Below are positions 1-5,901 of a DNA stretch of 7,373 nt, in pieces. This DNA is from UBA1424 sp041654095. GTDB lineage: Bacteria > Bacillota_I > Bacilli_A > RFN20 > CAG-826. Both the position numbers and the translations under genes were made by a program. The stretch is taken from the NCBI GenBank assembly GCA_041654095.1, contig JBAZED010000026.1:1-7373 (forward strand), written 5' to 3'. Under the pieces are notes generated by a model. It saw nothing but the letters and a program-made list of their open reading frames with translations, had not been told where the DNA came from and made no database searches. Each line of letters opens with the position of its first letter. The stretch's first letter is position 1.

Positions 1-1
1 T

Positions 2-595
2 TATGGTATGTTGGAAAACGGCGAAATCGTCCATGCTTCCGAAGAACTTACTGAAGACCAAAAAGAGTTGATTATTCAGCATATATCATCATTTGCTGAC
101 ATTGGTTATGATCGCATCAGATGTTTGCCTGATGACTTCGATATATTCGATTTCGAGACCGTGTTTGGTTTTCCCTACGCGGATTTGCCAGCTGAAGGCG
201 ATGTCAATTTGTATTATCGCTCCAATGTTGAAACCGTCGATTTTGAAGCGATGGGCATCGACGGCTATACCGCTTTCTTCTATGTTACGCAGATGAGTGA
301 TGAGGATATCACCTTCGGATTGTACAGCCATTCTTTCGATAAGGATTCCGGTCTATGGACCATGACGAAGAATAATGGCGACTACGTGCAAGTCGATATG
401 AATGCCGCCCTATCTTCCTTCCACGTTGCGCTGAATTCTGAAAGCGAAGAAAAACTCGATTTGTACACCGACTTAAAATACGCGCCACTCGGCGATGAGT
501 ATGATGTGTATTTCATGTATATTTACGGCGTCTACAACAACATCGCCGACGTCTATTCTACGGAAGGCGCTTCTTTTTACCTCGGCGTCAAATAA
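2..595 (+). CDS. C-terminal part of an acidic protein of unknown function (5' partial)
   Basis: The reading frame is open from the first complete codon at base 2 to the TAA at 593-595. The first ATG is at base 8 with no room to see a ribosome binding site, so the true start probably lies upstream and this is a C-terminal fragment of about 198 residues. The visible product is strongly acidic, rich in Asp, Glu, Tyr and Phe, and nearly free of Cys. It has alternating hydrophobic/polar stretches typical of beta-rich extracellular domains (for example around the AFFYVTQMSDEDITFGLYSHS segment). No membrane segment, signal peptide, sorting motif or catalytic motif is visible in this part. It converges on the YjbQ gene with only 6 bases between the two stop codons. 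I do not recognise a family. A secreted or surface protein domain is a guess from composition only. Confidence 0.75.
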   Translation, partial: YGMLENGEIVHASEELTEDQKELIIQHISSFADIGYDRIRCLPDDFDIFDFETVFGFPYADLPAEGDVNLYYRSNVETVDFEAMGIDGYTAFFYVTQMSDEDITFGLYSHSFDKDSGLWTMTKNNGDYVQVDMNAALSSFHVALNSESEEKLDLYTDLKYAPLGDEYDVYFMYIYGVYNNIADVYSTEGASFYLGVK

Positions 596-619
596 AATAA
601 TCTATGCTCCAATTATTTT
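594..619. terminator. AT-only inverted repeat between convergent gene ends, possible weak bidirectional terminator
   Basis: AAAATAAT (594-601) and ATTATTTT (612-619) form a perfect 8-bp inverted repeat with a 10-base loop, lying across the convergent stop codons. Each strand ends in a short T-rich arm, as a bidirectional terminator would. The stem has no G-C pair, so it would be weak, and chance is plausible in AT-rich sequence. Confidence 0.3.
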
Positions 620-1018
620 GACTAGAACTCGCTTTTTTCGCATACCGTCGAACTCGCCATAGAAGATTTGCTCCCACGGTCCGAAATCCAACTTGCCTTC
701 GCTGATGGCAACGACGACTTCCCGGCCCATGATCTGCCGTTTTAAATGAGCGTCGGCATTGTCTTCAAAGCCATTATGTTCATATTGATTGTATGGTTTT
801 TCGGGAGCTAGTTTTTCAAGAAAACGATCGAAGTCGCGATGTAAACCGGCCTCGTCGTCGTTGATGAAGACGCTGGATGTGATATGCATGGCGTTGACGA
901 GGGCGAGACCTTCGACAATTCCGCTTTTTTCGACGGCCTTGATGACATCGGGAGTAATATTGATAAATTCGCGTCGGTTATCGGTCTTAATCCAGATTTC
1001 GTCTCGATATGTTTTCAT
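602..1018 (-). CDS. yjbQ: YjbQ / UPF0047 family protein (secondary thiamine-phosphate synthase type)
   Basis: The 138-residue product has the normal length of the UPF0047/YjbQ family and carries its signatures in order. These are MHITSSVFINDDE at residues 44-56, NADAHL at 87-92, GKLDFGPWEQI at 108-118 and FDGMRKKR at 123-130. His45 and His91 fall where the family has conserved His residues in a small trimeric beta-sandwich fold. E. coli YjbQ shows a weak thiamine-phosphate synthase activity, which gave the family its name, but its true physiological role is unsettled. No thiamine gene lies nearby to support that role here. The ATG at 1016-1018 (complement) is preceded at good spacing by a near-ideal GGGGGAGGAG Shine-Dalgarno sequence (1021-1031 on the minus strand), so this start is secure. 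The gene is divergent from the exported-protein gene. Confidence 0.9.
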   Translation of the reverse strand: MKTYRDEIWIKTDNRREFINITPDVIKAVEKSGIVEGLALVNAMHITSSVFINDDEAGLHRDFDRFLEKLAPEKPYNQYEHNGFEDNADAHLKRQIMGREVVVAISEGKLDFGPWEQIFYGEFDGMRKKRVLVKIIGA

Positions 1019-1051
1019 ATTCTCCTCCCCCTTTTATCTTGGCAATAATTT

Positions 1052-1080
1052 ATTATTTTTCAAGTCTTTGCTCTCATCAA
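1052..1080 (-). promoter_or_regulatory. candidate promoter of the YjbQ gene
   Basis: Read on the minus strand, TTGATG (complement of 1075-1080) and AATAAT (complement of 1052-1057) are separated by exactly 17 bases. They match the sigma-70-type consensus at 4/6 and 5/6 positions. Transcription would start near 1045, giving a leader of about 26 bases that includes the strong ribosome binding site. The -35 box lies between the two arms of the inverted repeat at 1062-1098, and the -10 box is part of an AT palindrome (1044-1057). Confidence 0.4.
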
Positions 1081-1098
1081 AACGACCTGCAAAGACTT
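1062..1098. repeat. perfect 10-bp inverted repeat in the divergent intergenic region, possible operator
   Basis: AAGTCTTTGC at 1062-1071 is matched by its exact complement GCAAAGACTT at 1089-1098, with a 17-base spacer. There is no T tract after either arm on its own strand, so it does not look like a terminator. It flanks the -35 box proposed for the YjbQ gene and lies about 20 bases upstream of the -35 box of the exported-protein gene. A regulator site serving both genes, or an RNA hairpin, would fit. The repeat is seen directly; the role is inferred. Confidence 0.5.
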
Positions 1099-1118
1099 TG
1101 TCAGATGTAAATTTGATT

Positions 1119-1147
1119 TTGACAACTCAATCAAATAGTAATATGTT
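1119..1147 (+). promoter_or_regulatory. candidate promoter of the exported-protein gene
   Basis: A perfect TTGACA at 1119-1124 is followed after 17 bases by TATGTT at 1142-1147 (4/6 to TATAAT). Transcription would start near 1154, giving a leader of about 20 bases that carries the GGGGG ribosome binding site at 1159-1163. A perfect TATAAT at 1153-1158 lies too far from this -35 box (28 bases) and too close to the gene to be its partner. Confidence 0.5.
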
Positions 1148-1173
1148 AAAAATATAATGGGGGTTATAAACAC

Positions 1174-2601
1174 ATGGAACGTAATAAGATTTTCGCAATC
1201 TTTTTGGTTGGCATTTTGACGATTGGCGGCATCATCGCCTTTCGGACATTTGCCGATCAGAATTCGCTATTCGATGTCAGTGCCGATAAAAAAATGTATG
1301 CGAGTACCTTAAGCGTCGATGATGGTCCCGGATTCAGTGCGCCAAAGATTGGGATGATTGATACCGACATCGTCACGTGTTACTACTCGACGAATTCCGA
1401 TTTATCGGATAGCAGTTTTCTCATCTTGTCGGCCACCGATGCCAAAACACCAGGTGTCTTCATGAATTTGACCGTCATCAACGGACTGCAATCTGTCAAT
1501 GTCACTTTCTCCGGCGGGACGCTTTATGCGATGGCGACCGAGACATGCTTTGAGGATTACACGCCCACTTCTGGCGATGAGTTGGTCAGCGGCAATACAA
1601 AGGTTTTCGGCCGCTCGAAAGACGGCTACCTGATGATTATGACCAACTCCTACACCGGCATCACGATCAGTTCGATTACCGTCAATTACTACTGTGACAA
1701 CGAAGTGGATGATCAATTCGTCTATTCACCCGATATCAACTATCACGTCGGTTCCCGCTCCTCTGCGCAAGACATCTATCTGGAACACGATGCGATTCGC
1801 TTCCAAACCAATCCGACCGAAACGACCAACAACTATTCGAGTGGTACATACGACGGCCATCCAAATTACTGGTATCGCTTTAACGGTGTTACTCCGAGAA
1901 ATTATGCATTGATAGACGAGACCAAAGATTATAGTCTGACGCCAAAAGGAACGTTTACGAGCAACACTTTTGAAGTCATCGTATCAGTGATGGTCGACCC
2001 CTCGGTCTTCTACAATCCGACGGCCTACTATTGTGTGTCCCCATGGATTGGACTCGCGACGTCGAGTCACGAAAAATTTCCAGATGCGGGCAACAATTAT
2101 ATTTGGATGCAATCTTATATCGGCAATGATAATCATGATCCGATTGGCGGCGTGAATCTTTTGGGGCGGACCGACACCTATACCGGTCGTTTCTTTACGA
2201 ATTATGCCTACGAAGGCGGAGGGTATACGGGCAACTGGGGATTTCAGAATCCTGATGAGGCATTCGTCATCGGCGATCCCGCGACAAGTCTGCGGGAAGC
2301 TTATGAAACGATTAACCTGCCATTTTTCAATGTTAGATTCGCGGTCAATTTAAATTCGTATTCCGTTTATATAAACGGGTTTAAGGTATATGAAGAATTC
2401 GACGCCTTCTATTTAGCCGAGAATTATAGCACTTTAGATCCACAACAATACTGTCTTGAAACATTTGAGCTCCAAGCTGTTAATTATGGCGACGGAGTCG
2501 ATAGCGATGGCGATGGTCCAGACACGATTGCCACTCCGATCATGCCTGGCGGATACGGCGTTGCCTATACGAATCCGATCGTCCGTACAGTCATCAGTTA
2601 A
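1174..2601 (+). CDS. exported or membrane-anchored beta-rich protein of unknown function
   Basis: This 475-residue product starts with a basic MERNK tip and one hydrophobic segment (residues 6-23), then RTFADQ. This fits a signal peptide with possible cleavage after Ala27, or an uncleaved N-terminal anchor. The rest is hydrophilic and rich in Thr, Ser, Asn, Tyr and Gly. It splits into an N-terminal beta-rich part (about 60-175), a linker, and a C-terminal part (about 240-470). The RFAVNLNSYSVYINGFKVYE stretch in the C-terminal part resembles the 'lectin-like strand plus vy-nG' pattern of LamG/concanavalin-type domains. An Asp-rich DSDGDGPD loop near residue 445 could bind calcium. No LPxTG motif, lipobox or catalytic motif is visible. 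The ATG at 1174 has GGGGG ten bases upstream. The gene stands alone, bounded by its own promoter and a terminator. A surface adhesin or carbohydrate-binding protein is possible, but no family is claimed. Confidence 0.82.
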   Translation: MERNKIFAIFLVGILTIGGIIAFRTFADQNSLFDVSADKKMYASTLSVDDGPGFSAPKIGMIDTDIVTCYYSTNSDLSDSSFLILSATDAKTPGVFMNLTVINGLQSVNVTFSGGTLYAMATETCFEDYTPTSGDELVSGNTKVFGRSKDGYLMIMTNSYTGITISSITVNYYCDNEVDDQFVYSPDINYHVGSRSSAQDIYLEHDAIRFQTNPTETTNNYSSGTYDGHPNYWYRFNGVTPRNYALIDETKDYSLTPKGTFTSNTFEVIVSVMVDPSVFYNPTAYYCVSPWIGLATSSHEKFPDAGNNYIWMQSYIGNDNHDPIGGVNLLGRTDTYTGRFFTNYAYEGGGYTGNWGFQNPDEAFVIGDPATSLREAYETINLPFFNVRFAVNLNSYSVYINGFKVYEEFDAFYLAENYSTLDPQQYCLETFELQAVNYGDGVDSDGDGPDTIATPIMPGGYGVAYTNPIVRTVIS

Positions 2602-2626
2602 CTCAGTCAAAACCTTTTTTAAAATC

Positions 2627-2656
2627 AGAAGGCCCGCATCAACCGCGGGCTTTCTT
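2627..2656 (+). terminator. intrinsic terminator of the exported-protein gene
   Basis: The arms 2627-2637 and 2645-2655 form an 11-bp stem with one G-U pair. Its core is GCCCGC/GCGGGC, the loop is 7 bases, and the lower arm ends in TTTCTT. It begins 25 bases after the stop codon. The U tract is short and partly used in the stem, so efficiency is uncertain, but the GC core makes the hairpin strong. Confidence 0.75.
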
Positions 2657-2675
2657 GTATAATTAAGAGGGTGTT

Positions 2676-3194
2676 ATGAAAAACAAGGAATCGCATTTAC
2701 GAACTCTCGTCCATCCGTTTCCGATGGTTTTTGATGCCGCTTCGCGAGTTTTGATTCTCGGTAGTTTTCCATCGGTGAAAGCGGTGGCTGATGGCTATTA
2801 TTACGCCAATCCCCATAACCGTTTCTATCAAGTTTTAAGCGCCGTTTTCGACGCTGATTTCGTCAGCGTTCCATGGGAGGGGAAAAAGGCGATGCTCCTC
2901 GAGCGGCACATCGCCCTTCACGACTCCATTGGCTACTGTCAGATCATCGGTTCCAGCGACGCGAAAATCAAGGATGTGCAGCCGTCCAACCTCCGCGAGA
3001 TTTTGGCCAGTGCCCGAATCCAAAAAGTCATCTGCAATGGTGTGGAAGCGTACCAGGAATACAAGCGTTTCTTCGCCGATATCGACATCCCCGTCGCACG
3101 AGCTCCGTCGACGAGCCCGGCCAACGCCAAGATGCGCTTAGGCGATTTAGTCGCCGAATGGGAAGTCCTTTTTGGCGATATATTAACTAGCTAA
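2676..3194 (+). CDS. hypoxanthine/deoxyinosine-DNA glycosylase (UDG superfamily, family 6)
   Basis: The 172-residue product matches the family-6 branch of the uracil-DNA glycosylase fold, which removes deaminated adenine (hypoxanthine) from DNA in base excision repair. The N-terminal active-site motif is GSFPS at 29-33, followed by YYYANPHNRFY at 41-51. The Asn of the NRF(Y/W) element (Asn48) corresponds to the residue I believe is important in this family. Then come LHDSIGYCQIIGSSDAKIKD, which aligns with the family's 'LWDVL..C.R.GS.D..I' block, NG at 121-122, and the C-terminal PSTSPANA at 144-151. That last motif is the family's counterpart of the DNA-intercalation motif 2. Length is typical. 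AAGAGGGTG sits 5-6 bases before the ATG. The gene is a single cytosolic unit between terminators. It differs from the commoner consensus in having His-Asp where most members have Trp-Asp. Confidence 0.87.
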   Translation: MKNKESHLRTLVHPFPMVFDAASRVLILGSFPSVKAVADGYYYANPHNRFYQVLSAVFDADFVSVPWEGKKAMLLERHIALHDSIGYCQIIGSSDAKIKDVQPSNLREILASARIQKVICNGVEAYQEYKRFFADIDIPVARAPSTSPANAKMRLGDLVAEWEVLFGDILTS

Positions 3195-3208
3195 TCGCCG
3201 CGTTTTTT
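3174..3208 (+). terminator. intrinsic terminator overlapping the stop codon of the DNA glycosylase gene
   Basis: GGCGAT (3174-3179) pairs with ATCGCC (3194-3199). Two more pairs form if A3180 bulges. The stem is followed after three bases by six T (3203-3208). The TAA stop at 3192-3194 lies in the descending arm, so translation reaching the stop would open the hairpin. Confidence 0.7.
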
Positions 3209-3224
3209 ATCTGTTTATCACGAT

Positions 3225-3245
3225 AGACACTTTGTGTCTTTTTTT
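3225..3245 (+). terminator. second, T-tailed hairpin downstream of the DNA glycosylase gene
   Basis: AGACAC (3225-3230), a TTT loop and GTGTCT (3234-3239) are followed by an uninterrupted run of T to 3245. The form is that of an intrinsic terminator and it backs up the one at 3174-3208. Because the same 13-bp GACACTTTGTGTC palindrome lies upstream of a MarR-type gene, an operator role is an alternative. Confidence 0.6.
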
Positions 3246-3273
3246 ATCGAGGAGCACTCCCTGCCCCCATTCG

Positions 3274-3302
3274 TTGACTTAGTCAATGAAAAAGCATAAA
3301 AT
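3274..3302 (+). promoter_or_regulatory. promoter of the marR-glycosyltransferase operon with a palindromic operator over the -35 box
   Basis: TTGACT (3274-3279) and TAAAAT (3297-3302) each match the sigma-70-type consensus at 5/6 positions with exactly 17 bases between. The -35 box is one arm of a perfect palindrome, TTGACT-T-AGTCAA (3274-3286). This is the typical size and position of a MarR-family dimer site, and binding there would block RNA polymerase. Transcription would start near 3309, 19 bases before the regulator's start codon. Confidence 0.65.
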
Positions 3303-3314
3303 GCCGATAGTCAC

Positions 3315-3320
3315 AAGAGG
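3315..3320 (+). promoter_or_regulatory. ribosome binding site that fixes the MarR start
   Basis: AAGAGG lies 7 bases before the ATG at 3328 and downstream of the predicted transcription start. No comparable site precedes the in-frame ATG at 3286, which itself lies inside the promoter. Confidence 0.7.
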
Positions 3321-3327
3321 AACTGTT

Positions 3328-3729
3328 ATGAATACTAAAGAATGGAACAGTAAGTTCATTATGTATCGCCGCACGATTAAGCATTTAAAGGACGCGGTGA
3401 ACCGCGATTTAAGCACTCAAGGCATATCGCTTCAGCACGCCACCTACCTCTTGCTTCTCGCCACGAACGGAAGTCTGAAAATCAAAGAACTGAGTGCGTT
3501 ATCCGATAATGATGCTTCTTTAACGACGAGAGCTCTGAAACTATTGACTGAGAGAAACCTGATTGGCCGAACGGCGGAGAGCGTTCGCAAATGCCGCGTT
3601 TTCCTCACTCAAAAAGGCAAGGATGTCGTAACCTTTATCGGTGAGATTTTCGCCCGCATTCGCGGCGAGCTTTCAAATTCGATTGGGAAAGATGGGCAAG
3701 AAGCATTTCTGAGTGCCATCTTAGAGTAA
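3328..3729 (+). CDS. MarR-family transcriptional regulator
   Basis: The 134-residue product has the usual layout and size of a MarR dimer. An N-terminal helix comes first (about 5-30), then a helix leading into the winged helix-turn-helix. In that domain LKIKELSALSDNDASLTTRALKLLTERNLI (about 50-79) carries the 'L-A-x-x-x-x...T-x-x-l-x-x-L-e-x-x-g-l-i' pattern. The wing is at about 80-97, with VRKCRVFLTQKGKD ending in the family's LTxxG. The usual Asp of the wing's DxR motif is Ser85 here. It should bind a palindrome as a dimer and respond to a small molecule that the sequence does not identify. An in-frame ATG at 3286 would add 14 residues, but it overlaps the -35 region and lacks a ribosome binding site, so 3328 is chosen. 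The glycosyltransferase gene follows 17 bases after the stop. Autoregulation through 3274-3286 is likely. Confidence 0.87.
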   Translation: MNTKEWNSKFIMYRRTIKHLKDAVNRDLSTQGISLQHATYLLLLATNGSLKIKELSALSDNDASLTTRALKLLTERNLIGRTAESVRKCRVFLTQKGKDVVTFIGEIFARIRGELSNSIGKDGQEAFLSAILE

Positions 3730-3746
3730 TTTACTGGGGCAAAACA

Positions 3747-5033
3747 ATGGAATTAATTATTGAAAATACACTGAGAATATATCTTTTATTATGCCTCTTA
3801 TTGCTGATTTTATACATACCGCGCATTTGGTATTATCTCGCGGCTTTTAAAAAGCAGCCTCATCTCAAAACTGGAAAGCTCAACTATCTCGCCGTTTTAG
3901 TTCCCGCGAAAAACGAGAGCCGTTCGATTCAAGCTCTATTCGATACCTTGAATCAGCAGACGTACGACCGCCGCCATTTTGACGTCCACGTCATCGTTGA
4001 AGACGACCTGGATCCGACGATTGCGATGGCCGAAGAATCTGTCGGCGCCATCGTTCACATCGTCCCCGATCAAACGCGAAAGGGCGAAGCGCTGGATGGA
4101 GCCTTGAAAAAGATTTTAGAGACTACCCCTGAAAAATACGACGCCTTCATCATTGTCGACGCCGATAATTTAGTTCATCGCGAATTTCTGGCGGAGATGA
4201 ACAACGCTCTAGCCACTGGCCGCCAAATTATCGTTGGGAAAAAGAGAATTAAAAATTGGGAATCCGCGAATCGGAAATCGCGCTCTCTATTCAGCAACTG
4301 TACAGCCCTCGTCTACACGATGGTCGATGATCTAGGCAACGCGCATCGCACGCTTCACGACATTCCGGTCAGCATGTGCGGGACGGGAATGCTCGTCCGC
4401 GCCGATGTCATCAAAGACTTAGGCGGTTGGCCATATCGAACCTTGACCGAAGATTATGAAATGATGATGGATTGCCTCCTCCACGGCTATACATCGATGT
4501 ATTACAAGTATGCGATTGTCTATACCGAAGAAGCGGTTGAACACCACGTTTCCTTTAAGCGGCGGATGAGGTGGTTGAGCGGCTATACGCAGTGCAATCG
4601 CAAGTATCGCAAAGCCATCGTTCAAAAAACGTTCGGCGAAGGCGAGATTCGATGGAAAAATTTCGATTTTCTTTACTCGTTGTTACCCGTCTATATTTTC
4701 GCTGGTGCCAGCTTGGTCACCGGTATTGTCTGCGGCCTAGCCGCGGCTGCTTACGCCATTTTCTTCGGCCCGCTGTGGTGGCCATTACTGCGCGTCTCCT
4801 TAATTGCTTTTGGCCTGGTTTACGGCGTCTTGGTGCTCTTCACCATCCTGACCTTAATCGTCGATCGCAAGTCGATTAAAATGACTTTTGGTGAAATTCT
4901 CACCGTCATCTTTTTTAACCCCCTTATCCTCGGCGAATTCATCTGGATTTTCATCCGTATTTTCATCGGCACAAATAACCTCGAATGGGATAATGTCGAG
5001 CGCATTGCCTATACTCCGAAGAAAGACAAATAA
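3747..5033 (+). CDS. membrane-bound family-2 glycosyltransferase (processive-type signature)
   Basis: The 428-residue inner-membrane protein transfers a sugar from a nucleotide-sugar donor. An N-terminal membrane helix (about 9-32) leads to a cytosolic GT-A/GT2 domain. That domain starts with LAVLVPAKNES (48-58) and has EDD at 85-87, the metal-binding DAD at 138-140, the acceptor-site/base motif TED at 234-236, and RxxRW (Arg272...Arg275-Trp276). The combination DAD + TED + (Q/R)xxRW is that of cellulose/chitin/hyaluronan-synthase-like enzymes and of related membrane transferases. Three to four hydrophobic segments follow (about 312-340, 345-372, 385-408). The transferred sugar and acceptor cannot be read from the sequence. 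A polysaccharide synthase and a lipid glycosyltransferase are both open; the PlsC-like gene two bases downstream favours a lipid-linked product. Only a weak GGGG ribosome site is seen 7 bases before the ATG, so coupling to marR translation is likely. Confidence 0.9.
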   Translation: MELIIENTLRIYLLLCLLLLILYIPRIWYYLAAFKKQPHLKTGKLNYLAVLVPAKNESRSIQALFDTLNQQTYDRRHFDVHVIVEDDLDPTIAMAEESVGAIVHIVPDQTRKGEALDGALKKILETTPEKYDAFIIVDADNLVHREFLAEMNNALATGRQIIVGKKRIKNWESANRKSRSLFSNCTALVYTMVDDLGNAHRTLHDIPVSMCGTGMLVRADVIKDLGGWPYRTLTEDYEMMMDCLLHGYTSMYYKYAIVYTEEAVEHHVSFKRRMRWLSGYTQCNRKYRKAIVQKTFGEGEIRWKNFDFLYSLLPVYIFAGASLVTGIVCGLAAAAYAIFFGPLWWPLLRVSLIAFGLVYGVLVLFTILTLIVDRKSIKMTFGEILTVIFFNPLILGEFIWIFIRIFIGTNNLEWDNVERIAYTPKKDK

Positions 5034-5035
5034 TC

Positions 5036-5878
5036 ATGGGCCTTCCGAAGGAAGAATTAGTGCAGGGCATGGCTGATTGCGAACGGCGGGGCGATTTTCA
5101 TTTCAATGTCGAACCAATCGATGAGAGCGGCTACGATTTCGTCGATGAGAAATATGAGCATTTGAGCAGGGGATTTGGCGAACGCCTCTTTCACCTCATC
5201 GTCCGTTTAGTGGCCATTCTGGCCGGAATTTTCATCAACAGCATCGCCTTTGGGATGAAAGTCAAAGGGCGCAAAAACCTCGGCTGCATCAAATCGGCGA
5301 TCCTCACTTGTAATCACGTCAATGACTTTGATAACTTGATGGTCCGCAATGCCGTGTTCGGCCATCGCCTCTATATCGTCGTCGGCGAATTCAATAACAA
5401 AAAAGGGTTCTTCGGCAAAGCGTTGAAGGCCGGAGGGACATTGCCGTTAAGCGCAAACTTACGAGCGATGGTCAATCTCCGCAAAGCCGTCGATAAACTC
5501 TTGAAGAGACGGAATTTCGTTTTGTTCTATCCGGAGGAAGCGGAGTGGTGGATGTATGAAAAACCCCGCCCGCTTCGCAATGGCGCCTTCCATTTTGCGG
5601 CGACCGCGAACGTGCCGATCATCCCGATCTTTTTGACGTTTTCCGATCCAAAGGGACTCCGCGCCAAAATCATCGCGACAAAAGTCGTAACCGTCAACAT
5701 TTTGCCGCCGATATATCCGCAAGAAAGCCAGACGGTCATGGAAAATGTCGAGGCGATGCGCGACGCAAACTATCGAGCTTGGGTCCAGAAATACGAAGAG
5801 TTCTATCATAAAAAACTTGTTTATACTACTGATTCCAGTCATCTTGACGACGCAAAAGTCACGACCTCTACTCCATAA
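5036..5878 (+). CDS. PlsC-like lysophospholipid acyltransferase
   Basis: The 280-residue product belongs to the PlsC/LPLAT superfamily, which moves an acyl chain from acyl-ACP or acyl-CoA to a (lyso)phospholipid or other lipid hydroxyl at the inner face of the membrane. One hydrophobic segment (about 52-72) precedes the catalytic HX4D motif, NHVNDFD, with His94 and Asp99. GGTLPL (133-138) fits the second block and FYPEEAEWW (164-172) the third, where the common Gly of FPEG is Glu168. VPIIPI (193-198) is the fourth. About 50 hydrophilic residues precede the membrane segment, a longer tail than minimal PlsC. The ATG lies two bases after the glycosyltransferase stop, so translation is probably coupled. 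A GTG at 5060 has a better ribosome site (AAGGAAG, 5048-5054) and is an alternative start. It is probably not the housekeeping PlsC, given its operon with a glycosyltransferase. Confidence 0.88.
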   Translation: MGLPKEELVQGMADCERRGDFHFNVEPIDESGYDFVDEKYEHLSRGFGERLFHLIVRLVAILAGIFINSIAFGMKVKGRKNLGCIKSAILTCNHVNDFDNLMVRNAVFGHRLYIVVGEFNNKKGFFGKALKAGGTLPLSANLRAMVNLRKAVDKLLKRRNFVLFYPEEAEWWMYEKPRPLRNGAFHFAATANVPIIPIFLTFSDPKGLRAKIIATKVVTVNILPPIYPQESQTVMENVEAMRDANYRAWVQKYEEFYHKKLVYTTDSSHLDDAKVTTSTP

Positions 5879-5886
5879 TTGGTTAG

Positions 5887-5895
5887 TGCTATAAT
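5887..5895 (+). promoter_or_regulatory. extended -10 promoter immediately before the VTT gene
   Basis: TGCTATAAT is a perfect extended -10 element (TG, one base, TATAAT). No -35 box is found at 17 bases, as expected for extended -10 promoters. Only 6 bases separate it from the ATG at 5902, so the transcript would start at or within a base or two of that codon. Confidence 0.55.
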
Positions 5896-5901
5896 ACGGG
5901 C

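Noticed and set aside
789..1157. Plus-strand frame opposite the YjbQ gene and through the intergenic region
   Set aside because: The YjbQ family motifs on the minus strand settle the coding strand, and this frame crosses both promoters.
1402..1716. Open frame on the minus strand inside the exported-protein gene
   Set aside because: Its protein has no recognisable motif and the opposite strand encodes a convincing protein, so it is a shadow of codon bias. The same holds for minus-strand frames inside the acyltransferase (5459-5842) and kinase (7007-7285) genes.
2658..2663. TATAAT as a promoter for the DNA glycosylase gene
   Set aside because: There is no -35 box at 17 bases and no TGn extension. 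A start near 2670 would drop most of the ribosome binding site that otherwise serves the gene. It is kept only as part of a weak pattern.
3286..3327. N-terminal 14-residue extension of the MarR protein from ATG 3286
   Set aside because: It lies between the -35 and the predicted transcription start, has no ribosome site, and adds residues outside the family's normal start.
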